Positions 36,927 through 49,233 of a stretch of DNA of 64,000 bases are shown here, one piece after another. The position numbers and the translations under genes are program-made. The stretch is from Artocarpus heterophyllus (lineage: Eukaryota; Streptophyta; Magnoliopsida; Rosales; Moraceae). The notes under the pieces were generated by a model, which searched no databases, was not told the origin of the DNA, and saw nothing but the letters and a program-made list of their open reading frames with translations. Where the stretch lies: the NCBI GenBank assembly GCA_025403435.1, contig CM046339.1, forward strand, positions 1,504,212-1,568,211, in the 5' to 3' direction. The first letter of the stretch is position 1; each line of letters starts with the position of its first letter.

Positions 36927-38957
36927 TGTTATACATGTATGCCCTAAGGAGTAAAAATGTAAAATATTTTTGGAGACATTTTAATCAATAAAGAATTTAT
37001 TCATTATCAATATACCAAATCTTGTCCTCTTTACGTTTATATTTGTTGAATATATGTTAAGCAAACAATAATCTAAGACTGTCAGTCTAAACCTTTAAGA
37101 ATTGGACATATGATGGATAGATTATGTGGAAGACACAATTCTTAAGGTGACAGTCTAAATCATAAGATCTGCAATCAAGGGAATAAAGTTGGGCGCTTTA
37201 TTCATGTAAAGATTGTTATGTTGTCTATATCCCTATTGAGAGATGGTTTGTCTTGACCATCGGAGGTGGACTCTGTGAATAGAAACATTAGCACATTGTC
37301 ATAGGTGACAATGTGTTAGATCATGACATAAAGTGAATTGATTTGGATTAATAATCTGTCTTGGCAAATCGATTCACTTTAGACAATCATTTGTATTGTA
37401 TCTTAATCTTGAGATGAAAGTGGGCCTGTTGTCTTGACTTGTGTCTTTTGTTGTACCAAAGGGTGACACTCATATTTTAACAATAATATGGATGCCAGTA
37501 TATTAGAGGCATGACTCTTGGTAGCATAGACCTGTTATTTATAGATATGAAATCCATAGCTCCTCTTTAGGAGTAGTGATATGCTCTTATATGCGTTATC
37601 CTATAATTGAAAAACTAGAGTGCTCAACCATTTGGATACATAGGTGTAACCGAATGGTATACCGTCTTTGAATGGTAAGTTTTTCGATGGTGAGATAATA
37701 GAACGTAAGATAAAAATAATCGGGAAGGTAAGACAAAACTTGTCCTTAAGCCGGTTATGGATAATCCTATATGGATATGATACACTATGATATGTCATGG
37801 GGACTTAGCTATATGGGCTTCATAATTCTATGTAGTTTGAGAGTGCAGCTCTAAGCCTTTAGTGGAGTAGCGTTAGAGTTGATAATTATGAAATGTATAT
37901 CTAGGATATTGGGTTTCGTAATTATTGAGAGCTTAAACTATATAGGTCCATTTGGTCCCCTTTGCTAGCTCACAACATCTAGTAACGATACGACGTGCTT
38001 TTTCAATAATTAGTGACTTATGTTATATTTATTAGATTGGTTGAAATTTGGAAGAATCAAATAATTCATATCTATTTATCGGTTGAATTAATTTTGTGAG
38101 AAAATTAATTCAAGATAAACTTGTTGAATTATTAGGATCGGATAATTCTTGTCTGTTTATCAGTTGATTTAATTTTGAATAAATTAAATTAAGATAAACT
38201 TGTAGAATTGTTAGAAATTCATTTATTTTCCAAGAGATTATCTAGATAAAGTTGTTTTAATTAGATAACTTATCTATTGGGTTATTTGAATTAAAACTAA
38301 GACTTTATCTTATAGAATTTCGGGTGGAAAATAAAAGATTCGTTGAGATTTTTTTATCGACAATTCAGCATGCCAATTCTCTAGTTCGGCCTACCGATGG
38401 GGCAAGTTTGGCCTACCGATTAGGCAGATCAGCCTGCCAATGCACGATAAAAAGATCACGCGTTTTCACACAGATTTCATCAGATATTGATCTAAATTTT
38501 ATTTTGATTCGAATTTTTGAGACCTTATCTGATAAGGACTGACCTAGACCCAACCTCTATAAATAGGGAGTAAGTCTCATATGTTATTAAGATTAATTGA
38601 GAGATTAAGAGTAATACTCTACTAGTGAGAATCTAAAAACTCCCTGAGAGCTCTTATTCACAAATCACGAACTCTAGTTTTGGGTTCTTTCAATTGGTTG
38701 GAAGGAGAGTCACATGGAAGAAGAGCTGTACGTGTAAGCCCACACTCACTCTAATAGTGGATAGAGAATAACAAAAAAGACCAATTGGTTGAGGTTCTTC
38801 TAGAACGTTACTTCTATTCACGGATTGCGGGTATTCTTCAGCATTCAAAGGTTTGTAAGATCTAGTCAATTTATGCATATAGCGTGTCAAACTTGTGTTT
38901 TGGAAAAAACTCTGATATAAAAATTTTAAAATTCTGCTGCGTACTATTTTTCCAACA
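36927..38957 (+). repeat. Copia A3 5' LTR (2,031 bp)
   Basis: TGTTATACATGTATGCCC to TTTTTCCAACA. An AATAAAG lies about 60 bases inside the LTR start. A TATA box TCTATAAATAGGG is near 38565-38577, giving about 1.6 kb of U3. The GGCCTACCGA motif cluster (38370-38445) lies just upstream of the TATA box. Confidence 0.9.
38075..38215 (+). repeat. Paired AT-rich palindromes inside the copia A LTR
   Basis: A perfect 13-bp inverted repeat, TTGAATTAATTTT and AAAATTAATTCAA around GTGAG, is followed by AGATAAACTTGTTGAATT. A diverged second copy with arms TTTAATTT/AAATTAAA then precedes AGATAAACTTGTAGAATT. The pair is an internal tandem duplication conserved in every copia A LTR here (for example 54358-54480 and 62025-62150). 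Confidence 0.75.
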
Positions 38958-40183
38958 ATTGGTATCAACGAGAGGTTTTTTCGTGAACTTACGAGTTTGT
39001 GATCGTGCTTTATGTATAAATTATATGATCTTGATCTGTCCTATGCTAGAATTTAATTTTATAGAGAGTTGGCACTCTAGGTTTCTATATATTTTATATA
39101 TTGTCATAGATTATATGGTGAATGTTTATTAATTAATTATGGTTGATTAAATTATTATTTAATTAATTATTAATTAATTAATTTATGCCAGTTATGGTTC
39201 CTTAGAGGCTAGAATGTGTATCTAGGTTTTTCATGTAATTAAAAGGCGGACTATCATCTTCGTCTAGAAATTATTATATAATTTTAATTTTGTAAGAATT
39301 TTGCAATTAAATAATTATTCAAAGAAAGTGGATCTAGAAGCAGATCTAGAAGATAGATGATGGTGCTCCTAGGTATTTCTTGAGTCTCTAATTTATGTTT
39401 TTGAATTGTTGAAAATAAAATTGATGAATTGCATTAAAAATTGTATTTTCTAGAAAGGGTGATTTTTGCTAGGTCGGCATGCCGAACTCTCCAGTTTAGT
39501 AGGCCGATGGTCGTTGATCGACAAGCCAAACGTGAGGTTTGGCAGGCTGACAGTGGGGCAAAAATCTTGTGGCTCTGACAACAAGCTAAACTTCTAGTTT
39601 GGCAGGCCGATCTGTGACGATCGGTAGGCCAATGGGTGATGACCGGTAGGCCGATCACCCAAATCGGCTTGCTGGTAGAGAGTTGGAAATTTTTCTAGAA
39701 AAGGTACAGTTTTCAATGCAGTTTTAATTTTATTTTTGGGACAATTCTGAGAAACATTAAATATGGATATAACTGGAAATATGGATATTCGATTCACATG
39801 TAATTGAAGACTTGTGGACGAGCATTACATGAAGAAGGATACAGCTTGAGGATTCAAGGATGAAGAATCAATAATATGTTTCGATTATTCTCTTGTAATC
39901 TTTGTTTTCCATTCTCTAGGGTGGAACTATAATATTACGGTTATTATTATTTTGCTTGTAGCTTTGCTTAATTGCTTTGGTTGTTTGCATTATAATATGA
40001 TTTGCCATGTATATTGATAACATGCCATATAGAATAAGGAGTGCCGCTCATATTAAAATTGTTCAAACATGTTCTTAAAATAAAACCTTGATTTCAAAAG
40101 ATTGAGTGGGAGAAGGTTTTCGAAGAGAGGACCTAATGCGTCCATCGTTGGTCCATAAGAAGAACATGGTGGTCCCGACCCCT
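38958..40183 (+). other. Copia A3 primer binding site and leader, part 1
   Basis: TGGTATCAACGAGAGG begins at 38960, two bases after the LTR, an initiator-tRNA-Met type primer site. The leader has a GGCATGCCGAAC and GGCAGGCCGATC motif cluster at 39470-39670 and no conserved coding frame. Gypsy-2 interrupts it at 40183; it resumes at 48787. Confidence 0.8.
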
Positions 40184-41873
40184 TGTCACGCCCCGGAGTA
40201 TGGGAGGTGACATGGCGGAATATTTAGATTAATTAAAAGAGAATTTAATTAAAAATCGAGAGTTTGAGAATCAAATTAAATAAAAATTAAGAAGATTTTC
40301 CACCACATTTTATAAAAGAATTTATAAATTTTAAGCAAATAATAATAATTGAATAAAAACCGCAAATATGGGTTCCACAACCCACAACTTGTGCACACAC
40401 ATGGAGCTGACAATATCATAAATACAATTACAGTCCAAGTACAAATAAAGTTAAGTCTTACATGCCTTGATTAATAATACAGAATATAAATAAATTCTCC
40501 TATTGCTCCTGAGTTCGGTCCGAAGAATCTTCTCCAAACCTAAAGGGGAAGACCACCTAGATGGGGGAAATTTAAAACAATAAAACGTGAGCGAAAGGCT
40601 CAGTAGGACTATGTTTTATAAAAATAGTTTAACGCAAAGGAATACAGCATTATTAGGAGTTATTCAGAGGAAACTTAAATAAATAAATAAATAAACAATT
40701 TGAGTAGAGCCGTCCTGACACAGAACAGTCTACTCGTCAAATCAAAACACCAATTTACTTTTACCTAGGCAAACCATGAAATCACCACCGTAGTGGCCCA
40801 GCTGGGTTTCGGGACCTGCCCCCAAGGTCGATCGCTACACGACCCGATCTCTGATATGGCATCCTGCCTATGTGTTTATTATCATTATCATTCAAAACCC
40901 AATTACCGAGTGTTGTCAATTACATTCATTATGAAATTCATTTCAGATTCGGCCTGCCGGTCGGAAGAACACCGGCCTGCCGATCATCACTCCGGCCTGC
41001 CGAACATGAACTTCGGCCTGCCGAACTGGGAAAACCCAGAAATCCCAGCCACGGGTTTCTCGATCCCCAAAATCCAAATCTTGTTTCTAACCTGTTTTTC
41101 TCAAATCCCAGGCATGAAAAACAACTATAGTTGATAGAAAAACATTCTAGAACATGTTTGGAACCATTTAAACAACATTTAAACTCAAAATCCTCAAAAA
41201 TCCAAAAATGAGAAAAAGAGGAGAAAAATGAAAAATCTTGAATCCAATCCGTTTTTCTTCAATCTAAGCTTAGATTCTAGTTGTTCTAAGCTCATTTAAC
41301 ACAAATCCACGGTTTTCTAAGCTAAAACAAACTTAGATTTCAAAAACACACAAAATTGAAAATTTTGTAAAAAGTTTAGAAATTTCGAATCTAACCTCGA
41401 ATCGAAGCTTCAATCCGCGATCTCGGTTGCCGAATCACGTCCCCGAGCTTCCTCCTTGCTGTTTCGAAGCTTGGATTCGAATGTGGTTTCAAAATTTTTT
41501 GAAAGAGATTGAGAGAGAGAGGGAGCTGTCGAGAGAGAGAGAGGAGAGAGAGAAAACCGGAGAGTGAATGAGAGGAGAGAGAGAGGAAGGAAATAAATAA
41601 AGAAATCGGTGGGCGGTTTTACTGTGCGAAAACCATGTGCCGCCCACGGTTTTGCAAAACGGAGTATTTTTAACATTTTACAAATTGTGGTGTTTTAAAA
41701 CTCAAAACATCATTTTAAAACAATAAGAAATCCTTCGAATTCATTAATTTAACAAAACAACCAAAAATTTAAAAATCCAACCAAATAGTCTAATAAATGT
41801 TAAAACGTTAATTATGGCACACTAATTCATCATTTATAGTACATTAACATTAAATAAATTTCGGGACGTTACA
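40184..41873 (-). repeat. Gypsy-2 3' LTR (1,690 bp, internally deleted)
   Basis: From TGTCACGCCCCGG (40184) to GGGACGTTACA (41873). It lacks the segment corresponding to 47383-47853 of the other LTR; the break is at CAG, present at both edges of the lost segment. It keeps four of the eight CGGCCTGCCG motifs (40948-41030) and the GA-rich block (41505-41595), which is CT-rich in the coding sense. Confidence 0.9.
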
Positions 41874-41892
41874 GCTCTCCACCCCTAAAAGA
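41874..41892 (-). promoter_or_regulatory. Gypsy-2 polypurine tract
   Basis: The minus strand reads TTTTAGGGGTGGAGAGC directly before the LTR start TGTAACG. This is the expected plus-strand DNA primer site. The same tract is kept next to the gypsy-1 LTR at 26016-26031. Confidence 0.8.
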
Positions 41893-41921
41893 AATTTCGT
41901 CCTCGAAATTTACAACTCATC

Positions 41922-44900
41922 TCAAAAACAAAACAAATGCGGATACAATTCCCGCATACTCGACTCTAACTCCCAAGTGGCTTCATCAACCCCGTGATGC
42001 TGCCACACGACCTTTACCAATGGTATCTCACGACGACGCAAGCTAATCACTTTCCGGTCGATAATCTGAATCGGCACTTCTTTGTACGTCGTATCCTCTT
42101 GAACCTGCACATCGCGAAACGATACTATCTTACCCTGCTCAGGTGGACATTTCCTAAGCATCGACACATGAAACACATCGTGCACATAAGAAAGTTCGGG
42201 CGAAAGATCAAGCCGATAAGCGACCACACCAACACGCTGAGTGATCTCGAACGGCCCGATATACCTCGGCGCGAGCTTCCCACTCACTCCGAACCGCATA
42301 GTTCCCTTACGAGGTGACACCCTCAAGAGAACAAAATCTCCAACCGCGAACTCTAAACGTCTACGTCTCCTATCCGCGTAGCTCTTCTGCCGACTCTGAG
42401 CTGCTCTCAACCGATCCCGAATCACCGCGACTTTCTCGTTGCTGTCATAAATCTCATATGGCCCAAGAATAACTCTATCTTCCGGCTCGGCCCAACACAC
42501 AGGTGACCGACACGGTCGCCCATACAATGCCTCAAATGGTGCCATGCCGATACTCGCCTGATAACTATTGTTGTATGCGAACTCCGCTAAATGCAAACAT
42601 TGCTTCCAATTCCCGCCGAAGTCCAACGCACAAGCACGCAACATATCCTCGAGAACCTGAATAACCCGCTCAGACTGCCCATCAGTCTGAGGATGAAACA
42701 CCGTACTGAAGTTCAAATCCGTACCCAAAGCCTCCTGAAAACTCCTCCAGTACTTAGCATTAAACCTGGTGTCTCGATCAGAGGTGATGGACAAAGGAAC
42801 TCCATGCAACCTCACAATGTTCTGCATATACAACTCCCCGAGAATCTTCCTCGAACACGTCGACCTAAACGGAATGAAATGCGCCGATTTCGTCAACCTA
42901 TCGACCACAACCCAAACTGCATCATGCCGCTGCTCCGTCCTCGGCAAACCTGTGAGAAAATCCATCGTCACATGCTCCCATTTCCACCCTGGAATAGGAA
43001 GCGGCTGAAGCTGACCTGCAGGCTTCTGATGCTCAGCTTTCACCTGAAGACACGTCGAACACTTGGCCACGTACTCGCGAACATCTTTCTTCATGCCTCT
43101 CCACCAATAGTGCCTCTTCAAATCACGATACATCTGGGTGCTTCCCAGATGAATAGCAAACTGAGACCGATGAGCTTCATCTAGAACGGCTTTCGTCACC
43201 TCGGCGATAACTGGAACTGCAAGACGCTCCTGAAAGTACAACGATCCATCTGCATGCACGCTCCATTCCTCGAACTGCTCTTTGTTCTGAATCCGCGACC
43301 AAATCCCCTGCAAATGTCGATCCTGCCACTGGCTTCGCTTCACTGTCCGAACAAGAGCTGGAGTCGCTTCCACGTGATATAACAAAACTCGATCACCATC
43401 TTCACGATACAGTAGCCGATACTCACTCACTGTCGCATCCCTGCTCCAGTCCTCAAAAATCAAACAAGCGAGAATCCCTGAAGTCTTCCTGCTAAGCGCG
43501 TCCGCGACCACATTAGCTTTCCCGGGATGATACTGCAAAGCAAAATCATAATCCTCCATGTACTCTACCCATCTGCGCTGCCTCAGATTGAGATCCCTCT
43601 GAGTGAACAAATGCCTCAAACTCTTGTGATCGGAGAAGACCTGAAACGATGCTCCATACAAGTAACACCTCCAAATCTTCAGCGCGTAGATCACCGCTGC
43701 AAGCTCTAAATCGTGAGTAGGATAATTCCGCTCGTGAGGTCGTAGCTGTCTCGATCCGTACGCAACTACACGTCCATGCTGCATCAACACGCATCCAAGT
43801 CCACGCCCTGAAGCATCAGCATAAACCTCATACGGCTCATCACTGCTAGGAATAATCAACACTGGAGCTGAAGTCAACCGGTTCTTCAATTCCTGAAAAG
43901 CAAGCTCACAATCTTCATCCCACTCAAACCTGACATTTTTCTTGATCAATCTCGTCAACGGAGCTGCAATCTTCGAAAAATCCTTTACAAATTTCCTGTA
44001 ATATCCAGCAAGACCTAAGAAGCTACGAATCTCCGCTACATTCCTTGGTCGTTCCCACAACAATATAGCTTCAATCTTGGACGGATCCACTGAAATACCA
44101 TGCTCCGAAATGATATGACCCAGAAATTTGACCTCAGTCAACCAGAACTCACATTTTTCCCTCTTAGCATACAACTGGTGTTCCCGCAGAGTCTGAAGCA
44201 CGATCCGAAGATGCTGCTCATGCTCCTCCCAAGTCTTAGAATACACAAGAATATCATCGATGAACACGATCACAAACTGATCCAGATACGGCCTAAATAT
44301 CCTGTTCATCAGATCCATAAAAGCTGCCGGAGCATTCATCAACCCGAAAGACATAACCAGAAACTCGAAATGCCCATACCGAGTCCTAAAAGCTGTCTTG
44401 GGAATATCCTCTTCCTTGACCCTGAGCTGATGATAACCTGAACGCAAATCAATCTTCGAGAAGTATCGCGAACCTCCCAACTGATCAAACAACTCATCAA
44501 TCCTAGGCAAGGGATACTTGTTCTTCACCGTAACACGATTCAGCTGCCGATAATCCACACATAACCTGAGAGTCCCATCGTGCTTCTTAGCAAACAAAAC
44601 AGGTGCTCCCCACGGAGATGTGCTATTCCGAATGTATCCTTTATCAGCAAGCTCCTGAAGTTGCTTCCTCAATTCCTTCATTTCTACTGGCGCCATCCGA
44701 TAAGGTGCCATAGAAATTGGTGATGTCCCTGGAAACAACTCGATACCAAACTCAATCTCCCGATGCGGTGGTAACCCTGATAACTCGTCGAGAAAAACAT
44801 CCTCGAACTCATCAACCACCGGAATCGCTACACTACTACTCGAAACATAGGGCTCGCAATCCAGGTTGGCAAGAAAAGCACAACAACCTAGATTCCTTCG

Positions 44901-46514
44901 CCCTCCTAGACACGACTTCATGAGACGCTCACTCATTAGCCAATCACCACCACCCTGGTAAGTGATTACCGTCCCCCTATCAGACACTAGGGTCACTTTT
45001 CTAAGTTGGCAGTCCACAACTGCACTATACCTGGACAACCAGTCCATCCCTAAAATCACATCATAGGAACTCATGGGGAGTACAATCAAATCACTTTTCA
45101 AAATCTCATCCCCAATCTTTATTTTACAAGATTTACACATACAATTTACACACACCCGTCCCAAGGGAGAAGTTATGACTAGGGGTTCATTAAACTCTTC
45201 TACTTCTAATCCCAAGGCATGTACAAAAGAACTCAAAATGAGAGAATGTGAGGCACCGGTATCAAATAAAACGTGAGCTAAAGGTCTGAAAACCAAAATC
45301 ATACCATCGACAACCGCGTTACCAGTCTGAAAATCTGACCCTCCAGATGCCATTGCATGAACCTGCACTGGCGCCTTCCCTTTTCCTCTACCGACATTAC
45401 TGGGTCCTGGATTACTCGGCCGATGCTGCTGAGATGGAGACGACTGCACACTACCTGTACTCGGTGCTCTATACTGAGGAACACTGCGCTGAAAATACTG
45501 CGGCTGCTGCCCCCGTGTCGGATATGAGAATTGCTGAGGAGAAAACTGCAGATACTGCAACTGCGGGTACTGCGGAGGCGGAGGTAGGGTCTGAGGCTGA
45601 GGCTGAGATGAACGACTGGCATCCTCCCCGGTCTGAGATCCAAGACGAGCACTCCTGATCGGGCAATTCCTCTTGATGTGTCCGGGCTGCTGACATAAAT
45701 GACAATGAAAGCTGTAGGGATTGCTATGCCCGCTGCCAGACGAACTGCTGCTACCACTGGTCGCACCGCCTTGCTTGCCTTTCCCCGGAGCTGGACGACT
45801 ACCAATGCTCTTCCTGCCACTCCCCTGCGGTCCTCCTGAAGCCTTGGCTCGGTCCTCACAATACTGCACATAATCATTCTCCACGGAGATCGTCGACGAC
45901 ACAAGCTCTCCGAAACTCCTAAGCCGTAGAGCAACCAACTGCCGCCGAATAGGAGCCTTGAGTCCTTCCTGAAACTTAATACACTTTTCACGCTCCGATG
46001 CCACAGCTGATGGAGCAAACCTAGCCAACTCGTTAAACTTTGCCTCATACTCCCGAACTGATTGATCACCCTGCTGCAATCTATAAAACTCAGCTGCTTT
46101 CTGGTCTCTATATCCCTGCGAAAAATACCGATCATAGAACAGATCCTCGAACTTGTCCCAACGAATATCGCCACCGCGCTCCAGACGCTTAGTTTGTTTC
46201 CACCAGGTGTTGGCGCCACCCTCGAGCTTATACGCCGCAAACTCCACACGATACTCCTCAGGCACACCCAGAGTATCCAGATGCTTCAAGATCGAATCCA
46301 ACCAATATTCTGCTAACTGCGGATCCCCATTGCCATCAAAAGTCGAAATAGACGCCCGTCGAAATTCCTTAAAGAAAGCATGCCGACTACCAACACTGGA
46401 GTCTTCCGGTCTAGCCCTGGCTGCCATCTGTCGGAAAGCCGCAAACATAGACCTCATCATGCTCTCATCATTTCTGAACTCGGCATCAGCAGTCGAACGA
46501 CGTCTAGGTGCCAT
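41922..46514 (-). CDS. Gypsy-2 gag-pol polyprotein, intact, 1530 aa
   Basis: One open frame from ATG 46514, chosen because it lies about 90 bases inside the primer site and begins [13 protein letters not shown]. Residues 50-220 are retrotransposon gag, followed by a zinc knuckle C271-x2-C274-x4-H279-x4-C284 and a Gln/Pro-rich linker. Protease has DTGAS at 418-422. Reverse transcriptase spans about 600-800, with [10 protein letters not shown] and [12 protein letters not shown] (FIDD at 751-754). RNase H has D900, E937 and D962. The integrase zinc finger is H1115, H1122, C1152, C1155, and the catalytic D1185, D1246, E1282 are all present. The tail (about 1475-1530, [16 protein letters not shown]) is chromodomain-like, which in chromoviruses guides insertion to heterochromatin. 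No stop or frameshift is seen and all catalytic residues are kept. It acts in cytoplasmic particles and then the nucleus. Activity is not shown by sequence. Confidence 0.95.
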   Translation of the reverse strand: MAPRRRSTADAEFRNDESMMRSMFAAFRQMAARARPEDSSVGSRHAFFKEFRRASISTFDGNGDPQLAEYWLDSILKHLDTLGVPEEYRVEFAAYKLEGGANTWWKQTKRLERGGDIRWDKFEDLFYDRYFSQGYRDQKAAEFYRLQQGDQSVREYEAKFNELARFAPSAVASEREKCIKFQEGLKAPIRRQLVALRLRSFGELVSSTISVENDYVQYCEDRAKASGGPQGSGRKSIGSRPAPGKGKQGGATSGSSSSSGSGHSNPYSFHCHLCQQPGHIKRNCPIRSARLGSQTGEDASRSSQPQPQTLPPPPQYPQLQYLQFSPQQFSYPTRGQQPQYFQRSVPQYRAPSTGSVQSSPSQQHRPSNPGPSNVGRGKGKAPVQVHAMASGGSDFQTGNAVVDGMILVFRPLAHVLFDTGASHSLILSSFVHALGLEVEEFNEPLVITSPLGRVCVNCMCKSCKIKIGDEILKSDLIVLPMSSYDVILGMDWLSRYSAVVDCQLRKVTLVSDRGTVITYQGGGDWLMSERLMKSCLGGRRNLGCCAFLANLDCEPYVSSSSVAIPVVDEFEDVFLDELSGLPPHREIEFGIELFPGTSPISMAPYRMAPVEMKELRKQLQELADKGYIRNSTSPWGAPVLFAKKHDGTLRLCVDYRQLNRVTVKNKYPLPRIDELFDQLGGSRYFSKIDLRSGYHQLRVKEEDIPKTAFRTRYGHFEFLVMSFGLMNAPAAFMDLMNRIFRPYLDQFVIVFIDDILVYSKTWEEHEQHLRIVLQTLREHQLYAKREKCEFWLTEVKFLGHIISEHGISVDPSKIEAILLWERPRNVAEIRSFLGLAGYYRKFVKDFSKIAAPLTRLIKKNVRFEWDEDCELAFQELKNRLTSAPVLIIPSSDEPYEVYADASGRGLGCVLMQHGRVVAYGSRQLRPHERNYPTHDLELAAVIYALKIWRCYLYGASFQVFSDHKSLRHLFTQRDLNLRQRRWVEYMEDYDFALQYHPGKANVVADALSRKTSGILACLIFEDWSRDATVSEYRLLYREDGDRVLLYHVEATPALVRTVKRSQWQDRHLQGIWSRIQNKEQFEEWSVHADGSLYFQERLAVPVIAEVTKAVLDEAHRSQFAIHLGSTQMYRDLKRHYWWRGMKKDVREYVAKCSTCLQVKAEHQKPAGQLQPLPIPGWKWEHVTMDFLTGLPRTEQRHDAVWVVVDRLTKSAHFIPFRSTCSRKILGELYMQNIVRLHGVPLSITSDRDTRFNAKYWRSFQEALGTDLNFSTVFHPQTDGQSERVIQVLEDMLRACALDFGGNWKQCLHLAEFAYNNSYQASIGMAPFEALYGRPCRSPVCWAEPEDRVILGPYEIYDSNEKVAVIRDRLRAAQSRQKSYADRRRRRLEFAVGDFVLLRVSPRKGTMRFGVSGKLAPRYIGPFEITQRVGVVAYRLDLSPELSYVHDVFHVSMLRKCPPEQGKIVSFRDVQVQEDTTYKEVPIQIIDRKVISLRRREIPLVKVVWQHHGVDEATWELESSMRELYPHLFCF

Positions 46515-46600
46515 TCTCTCACTTCTGAAAACAAAATTTGGACTGTCAGAGGTATTTCATTGTCAAACCTATGTGTGCCCAATTCCCAAGGTTCATAACC

Positions 46601-46616
46601 TTGAGCTCTGATACCA
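46601..46616 (-). promoter_or_regulatory. Gypsy-2 primer binding site (tRNA-Met type)
   Basis: The minus strand reads TGGTATCAGAGCTCAA, complementary to the 3' end of initiator tRNA-Met, three bases inside the 5' LTR end. It is a priming site, not a tRNA gene. Confidence 0.92.
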
Positions 46617-46619
46617 TTC

Positions 46620-48781
46620 TGTCACGCCCCGGAGTACGGGAGGTGACGTGGCAGAATATTTAGATTAATTAAATGAGAATTTAATTAAAAATCGAGAGTT
46701 TGAGAATCAAATTAAATAAAAATTAAGAAGATTTTCCACCACATTTTATAAAAGAATTTATAAATTTTAAGCAAATAATAATAATTGAATAAAAACCGCG
46801 AATATGGGTTCCACAACCCACAACTTGTGCACACACATGGAGCTGACAATATCATAAATACAATTACAGTCCAAGTACAAATAAAGTTAAGTCTTACATG
46901 CCTTGATTAATAATACAGAATATAAATAAATTCTCCTATTGCTCCTGAGTTCGGTCCTGAAGAATCTTCTCCAAACCTAAAGGGAAGACCACCTAGATGG
47001 GGGAAATTTAAAACAATAAAACGTGAGCGAAAGGCTCAGTAGGACTATGTTTTATAAAAATAGTTTAACGCAAAGGAACACAGCATTATTAGGAGTTATT
47101 CAGAGGAAACTTAAATAAATAAATAAATAAACAATTTGAGTAGAGCCGTCCTGACACAGAACAGTCTACTCGTCAAATCAAAACACCAATTTACTTTTAC
47201 CTAGGCAAACCATGAAATCACCACCGTAGTGGCCCAGCTGGGTTTCGGGACCTGCCCCCAAGGTCGATCGCTACACGACTCGATCTCTGATATGGCATCC
47301 TGCCTATGTGTTTATTATCATTATCATTCAAAACCCAATTACCGAGTGTTGTCAATTACATTCATTATGAAATTCATTTCAGTTCACGGTATATTAAAAT
47401 ATAACCGATAAAACCATTTTCAAACAACCGTTGAAAACATTTTGATAGAAATCATTTTCAAAGCCAAATCATTTCAAAACCAGGCTACCAAAGAAATAGG
47501 ATAGAAGTCCTACCTCAATACTCGTGTTGGTACCCCACACCGTAATCCCGGTCCGCTATACGTTAGCTCCACGGAACCACGAACGATCCTAGATACAAAC
47601 TAAGTCGATCAATATCTAGTTCGAGACATTCTATGTTACTAAATCATTTCATGATGTCCTAGTGTGCCATTTGTACCTTTAAAATCATCCTATAAGGTTG
47701 GGATTTAAATATGAGTTCAAAACAGTGAAAACAGGTGAAAATTACAAAATTTTCCATGCCTCGGTCGGCCTGTCGGACGCCCTGCTTCGGCCTGCCGAAC
47801 TGCACAGTTCGGCCTGTCGGAAACAAGGTTCGGCCTGCCGAACATTTCCCCAGATTCGGCCTGCCGGTCGGAAGAACACCGGCCTGCCGATCATCACTCC
47901 GGCCTGCCGAACATGAACTTCGGCCTGCCGAACTGGGAAAACCCAGAAATCCCAGCCACGGGTTTCTCGATCCCCAAAATCCAAATCTTGTTTCTAACCT
48001 ATTTTTCTCAAATCCCAGGCATGAAAAACAACTATAGTTGATAGAAAAACATTCTAGAACATGTTTGGAACCATTTAAACAACATTTAAACTCAAAATCC
48101 TCAAAAATCCAAAAATGAGAAAAAGAGGAGAAAAATGAAAAATCTTGAATCCAATCCATTTTTCTTCAATCTAAGCTTAGATTCTAGTTGTTCTAAGCTC
48201 ATTTAACACAAATCCACGGTTTTCTAAGCTAAAACAAACTTAGATTTCAAAAACACACAAAATTGAAAATTTTGTAAAAAGTTTAGAAATTTCGAATCTA
48301 ACCTCGAATCGAAGCTTCAATCCGCGATCTCGGTTGCCGAATCACGTCCCCGAGCTTCCTCCTTGCTGTTCTGAAGCTTGGATTCGAATGTGGTTTCAAA
48401 AATTTTTGAAAGAGATTGAGAGAGAGAGGGAGCTGTTGAGAGAGAGAGAGGAGAGAGAGAAAACCGGAGAGTGAATGAGAGGAGAGAGAGAGGAAGGAAA
48501 TAAATAGAGAAAATCGGTGGGCGGTTTTACTGTGCGAAAATCATGTGCCGCCCACGGTTTTGCAAAACGGAGTATTTTTAACATTTTACAAATTGTGGTG
48601 TTTTAAAACTCAAAACATCATTTTAAAACAATAAGAAATCCTTCGAATTCATTAATTTAACAAAACAACCAAAAATTTAAAAATCCAACCAAATAGTCTA
48701 ATAAATGTTAAAACGTTAATTATGGCACACTAATTCATCATTTATAGTACATTAATATTAAATAAATTTCGGGATGTTACA
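46620..48781 (-). repeat. Gypsy-2 5' LTR (2,162 bp)
   Basis: From TGTCACGCCCCGG (46620) to GGGATGTTACA (48781). Differences from the left LTR outside the deletion are few: for example ACCTATTTT for ACCTGTTTT, and GATGTTACA for GACGTTACA. It holds the full set of eight GC-rich palindromic motifs (47760-47935) and a GA-rich block (48412-48500). Confidence 0.93.
47757..47936. repeat. Cluster of eight CGGCCTGCCGAAC-type palindromic motifs
   Basis: Within 180 bases there are eight copies of CGGCCTGYCGG or CGGCCTGCCGAWC, several as TTCGGCCTGCCGAA-like near-palindromes. Spacing is irregular, 14 to 30 bases. The cluster is far more GC-rich than its surroundings. Decayed equivalents lie in the gypsy-1 LTR (26835-27000) and, strikingly, in copia A LTRs and leaders. 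Confidence 0.8.
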
Positions 48782-48786
48782 CCCCT

Positions 48787-49233
48787 AGGAAGGGATTTCT
48801 ATCATGTACCAGATTGGATCTCTGAGAGGATAAGGTAATTTAGCATGATTTATGGTTGCACACCCCTAGGTGGTGATTATAAATCATGGATAAAATATTG
48901 AAACGATGGTTATACACTCATGTTAATTTTATTATTAACCTCCCCTAGGAGATCTATTAATAAAATTAATAGCCAAAGAAACGATTATTAATATATGCTG
49001 GATCATACGGGTCCTGGATGGCATATATTAATCAGGACGGAATCTGTGCTCCTAATTGAGTTTGGCATGACTCCCCTAGGAGCTTGTTGAATTCAAAATT
49101 AGGAATTATCATTGTAATGTTGTGATATTTTCAAGGTTTTGATACATAAACACATTTGTGTGATTGTGTTATCTTACTAAATTATGATATGTTTGCTTAT
49201 GTTTGGTATATGATTCTTTATTGTAGATTAAAA
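48787..49233 (+). other. Copia A3 leader, part 2
   Basis: Resumes the leader after gypsy-2 with AGGAAGGGATTTCTATCATG, equal to 56462-56907 of A4. Contains repeated CACCCCTAGG, CTCCCCTAGG and CTCCTAGG words and no coding frame. It ends at the gag ATG at 49234. Confidence 0.8.

Larger units (their letters stand above)
40184..48781 (-). mobile_element. Gypsy-2: complete Ty3/gypsy chromovirus-like retrotransposon
   Basis: Both LTRs, primer binding site, polypurine tract and an uninterrupted gag-pol are present. Flanks are CCCCT at 40179-40183 and CCCCT at 48782-48786, an exact 5-bp target duplication. The LTRs look nearly identical by eye apart from one deletion of about 471 bp in the left one. 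It inserted into the copia A3 leader. Domain order protease-RT-RNase H-integrase and the chromodomain-like tail place it in Ty3/gypsy, chromovirus branch, probably near Tekay/Del. It is the youngest and best preserved element in the window. Confidence 0.93.

Noticed and set aside
41994..46611. Several plus-strand open frames of 60-197 codons opposite gypsy-2, and one of 322 codons on the same strand in another frame
   Set aside because: They shadow the intact gag-pol frame, have no recognisable domain and appear only because the region is free of stops in the coding frame.
46601..46616. Possible tRNA-like sequence
   Set aside because: It is only the primer binding site complementary to the tRNA 3' end; no cloverleaf can be formed.
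47700..48037. Open frames over the motif cluster (repeated RPAE- or RQAE-type peptides)
   Set aside because: The peptide repetition only reflects the DNA motif; it lies in an LTR and the frame is not kept in the other LTR copy or in gypsy-1.
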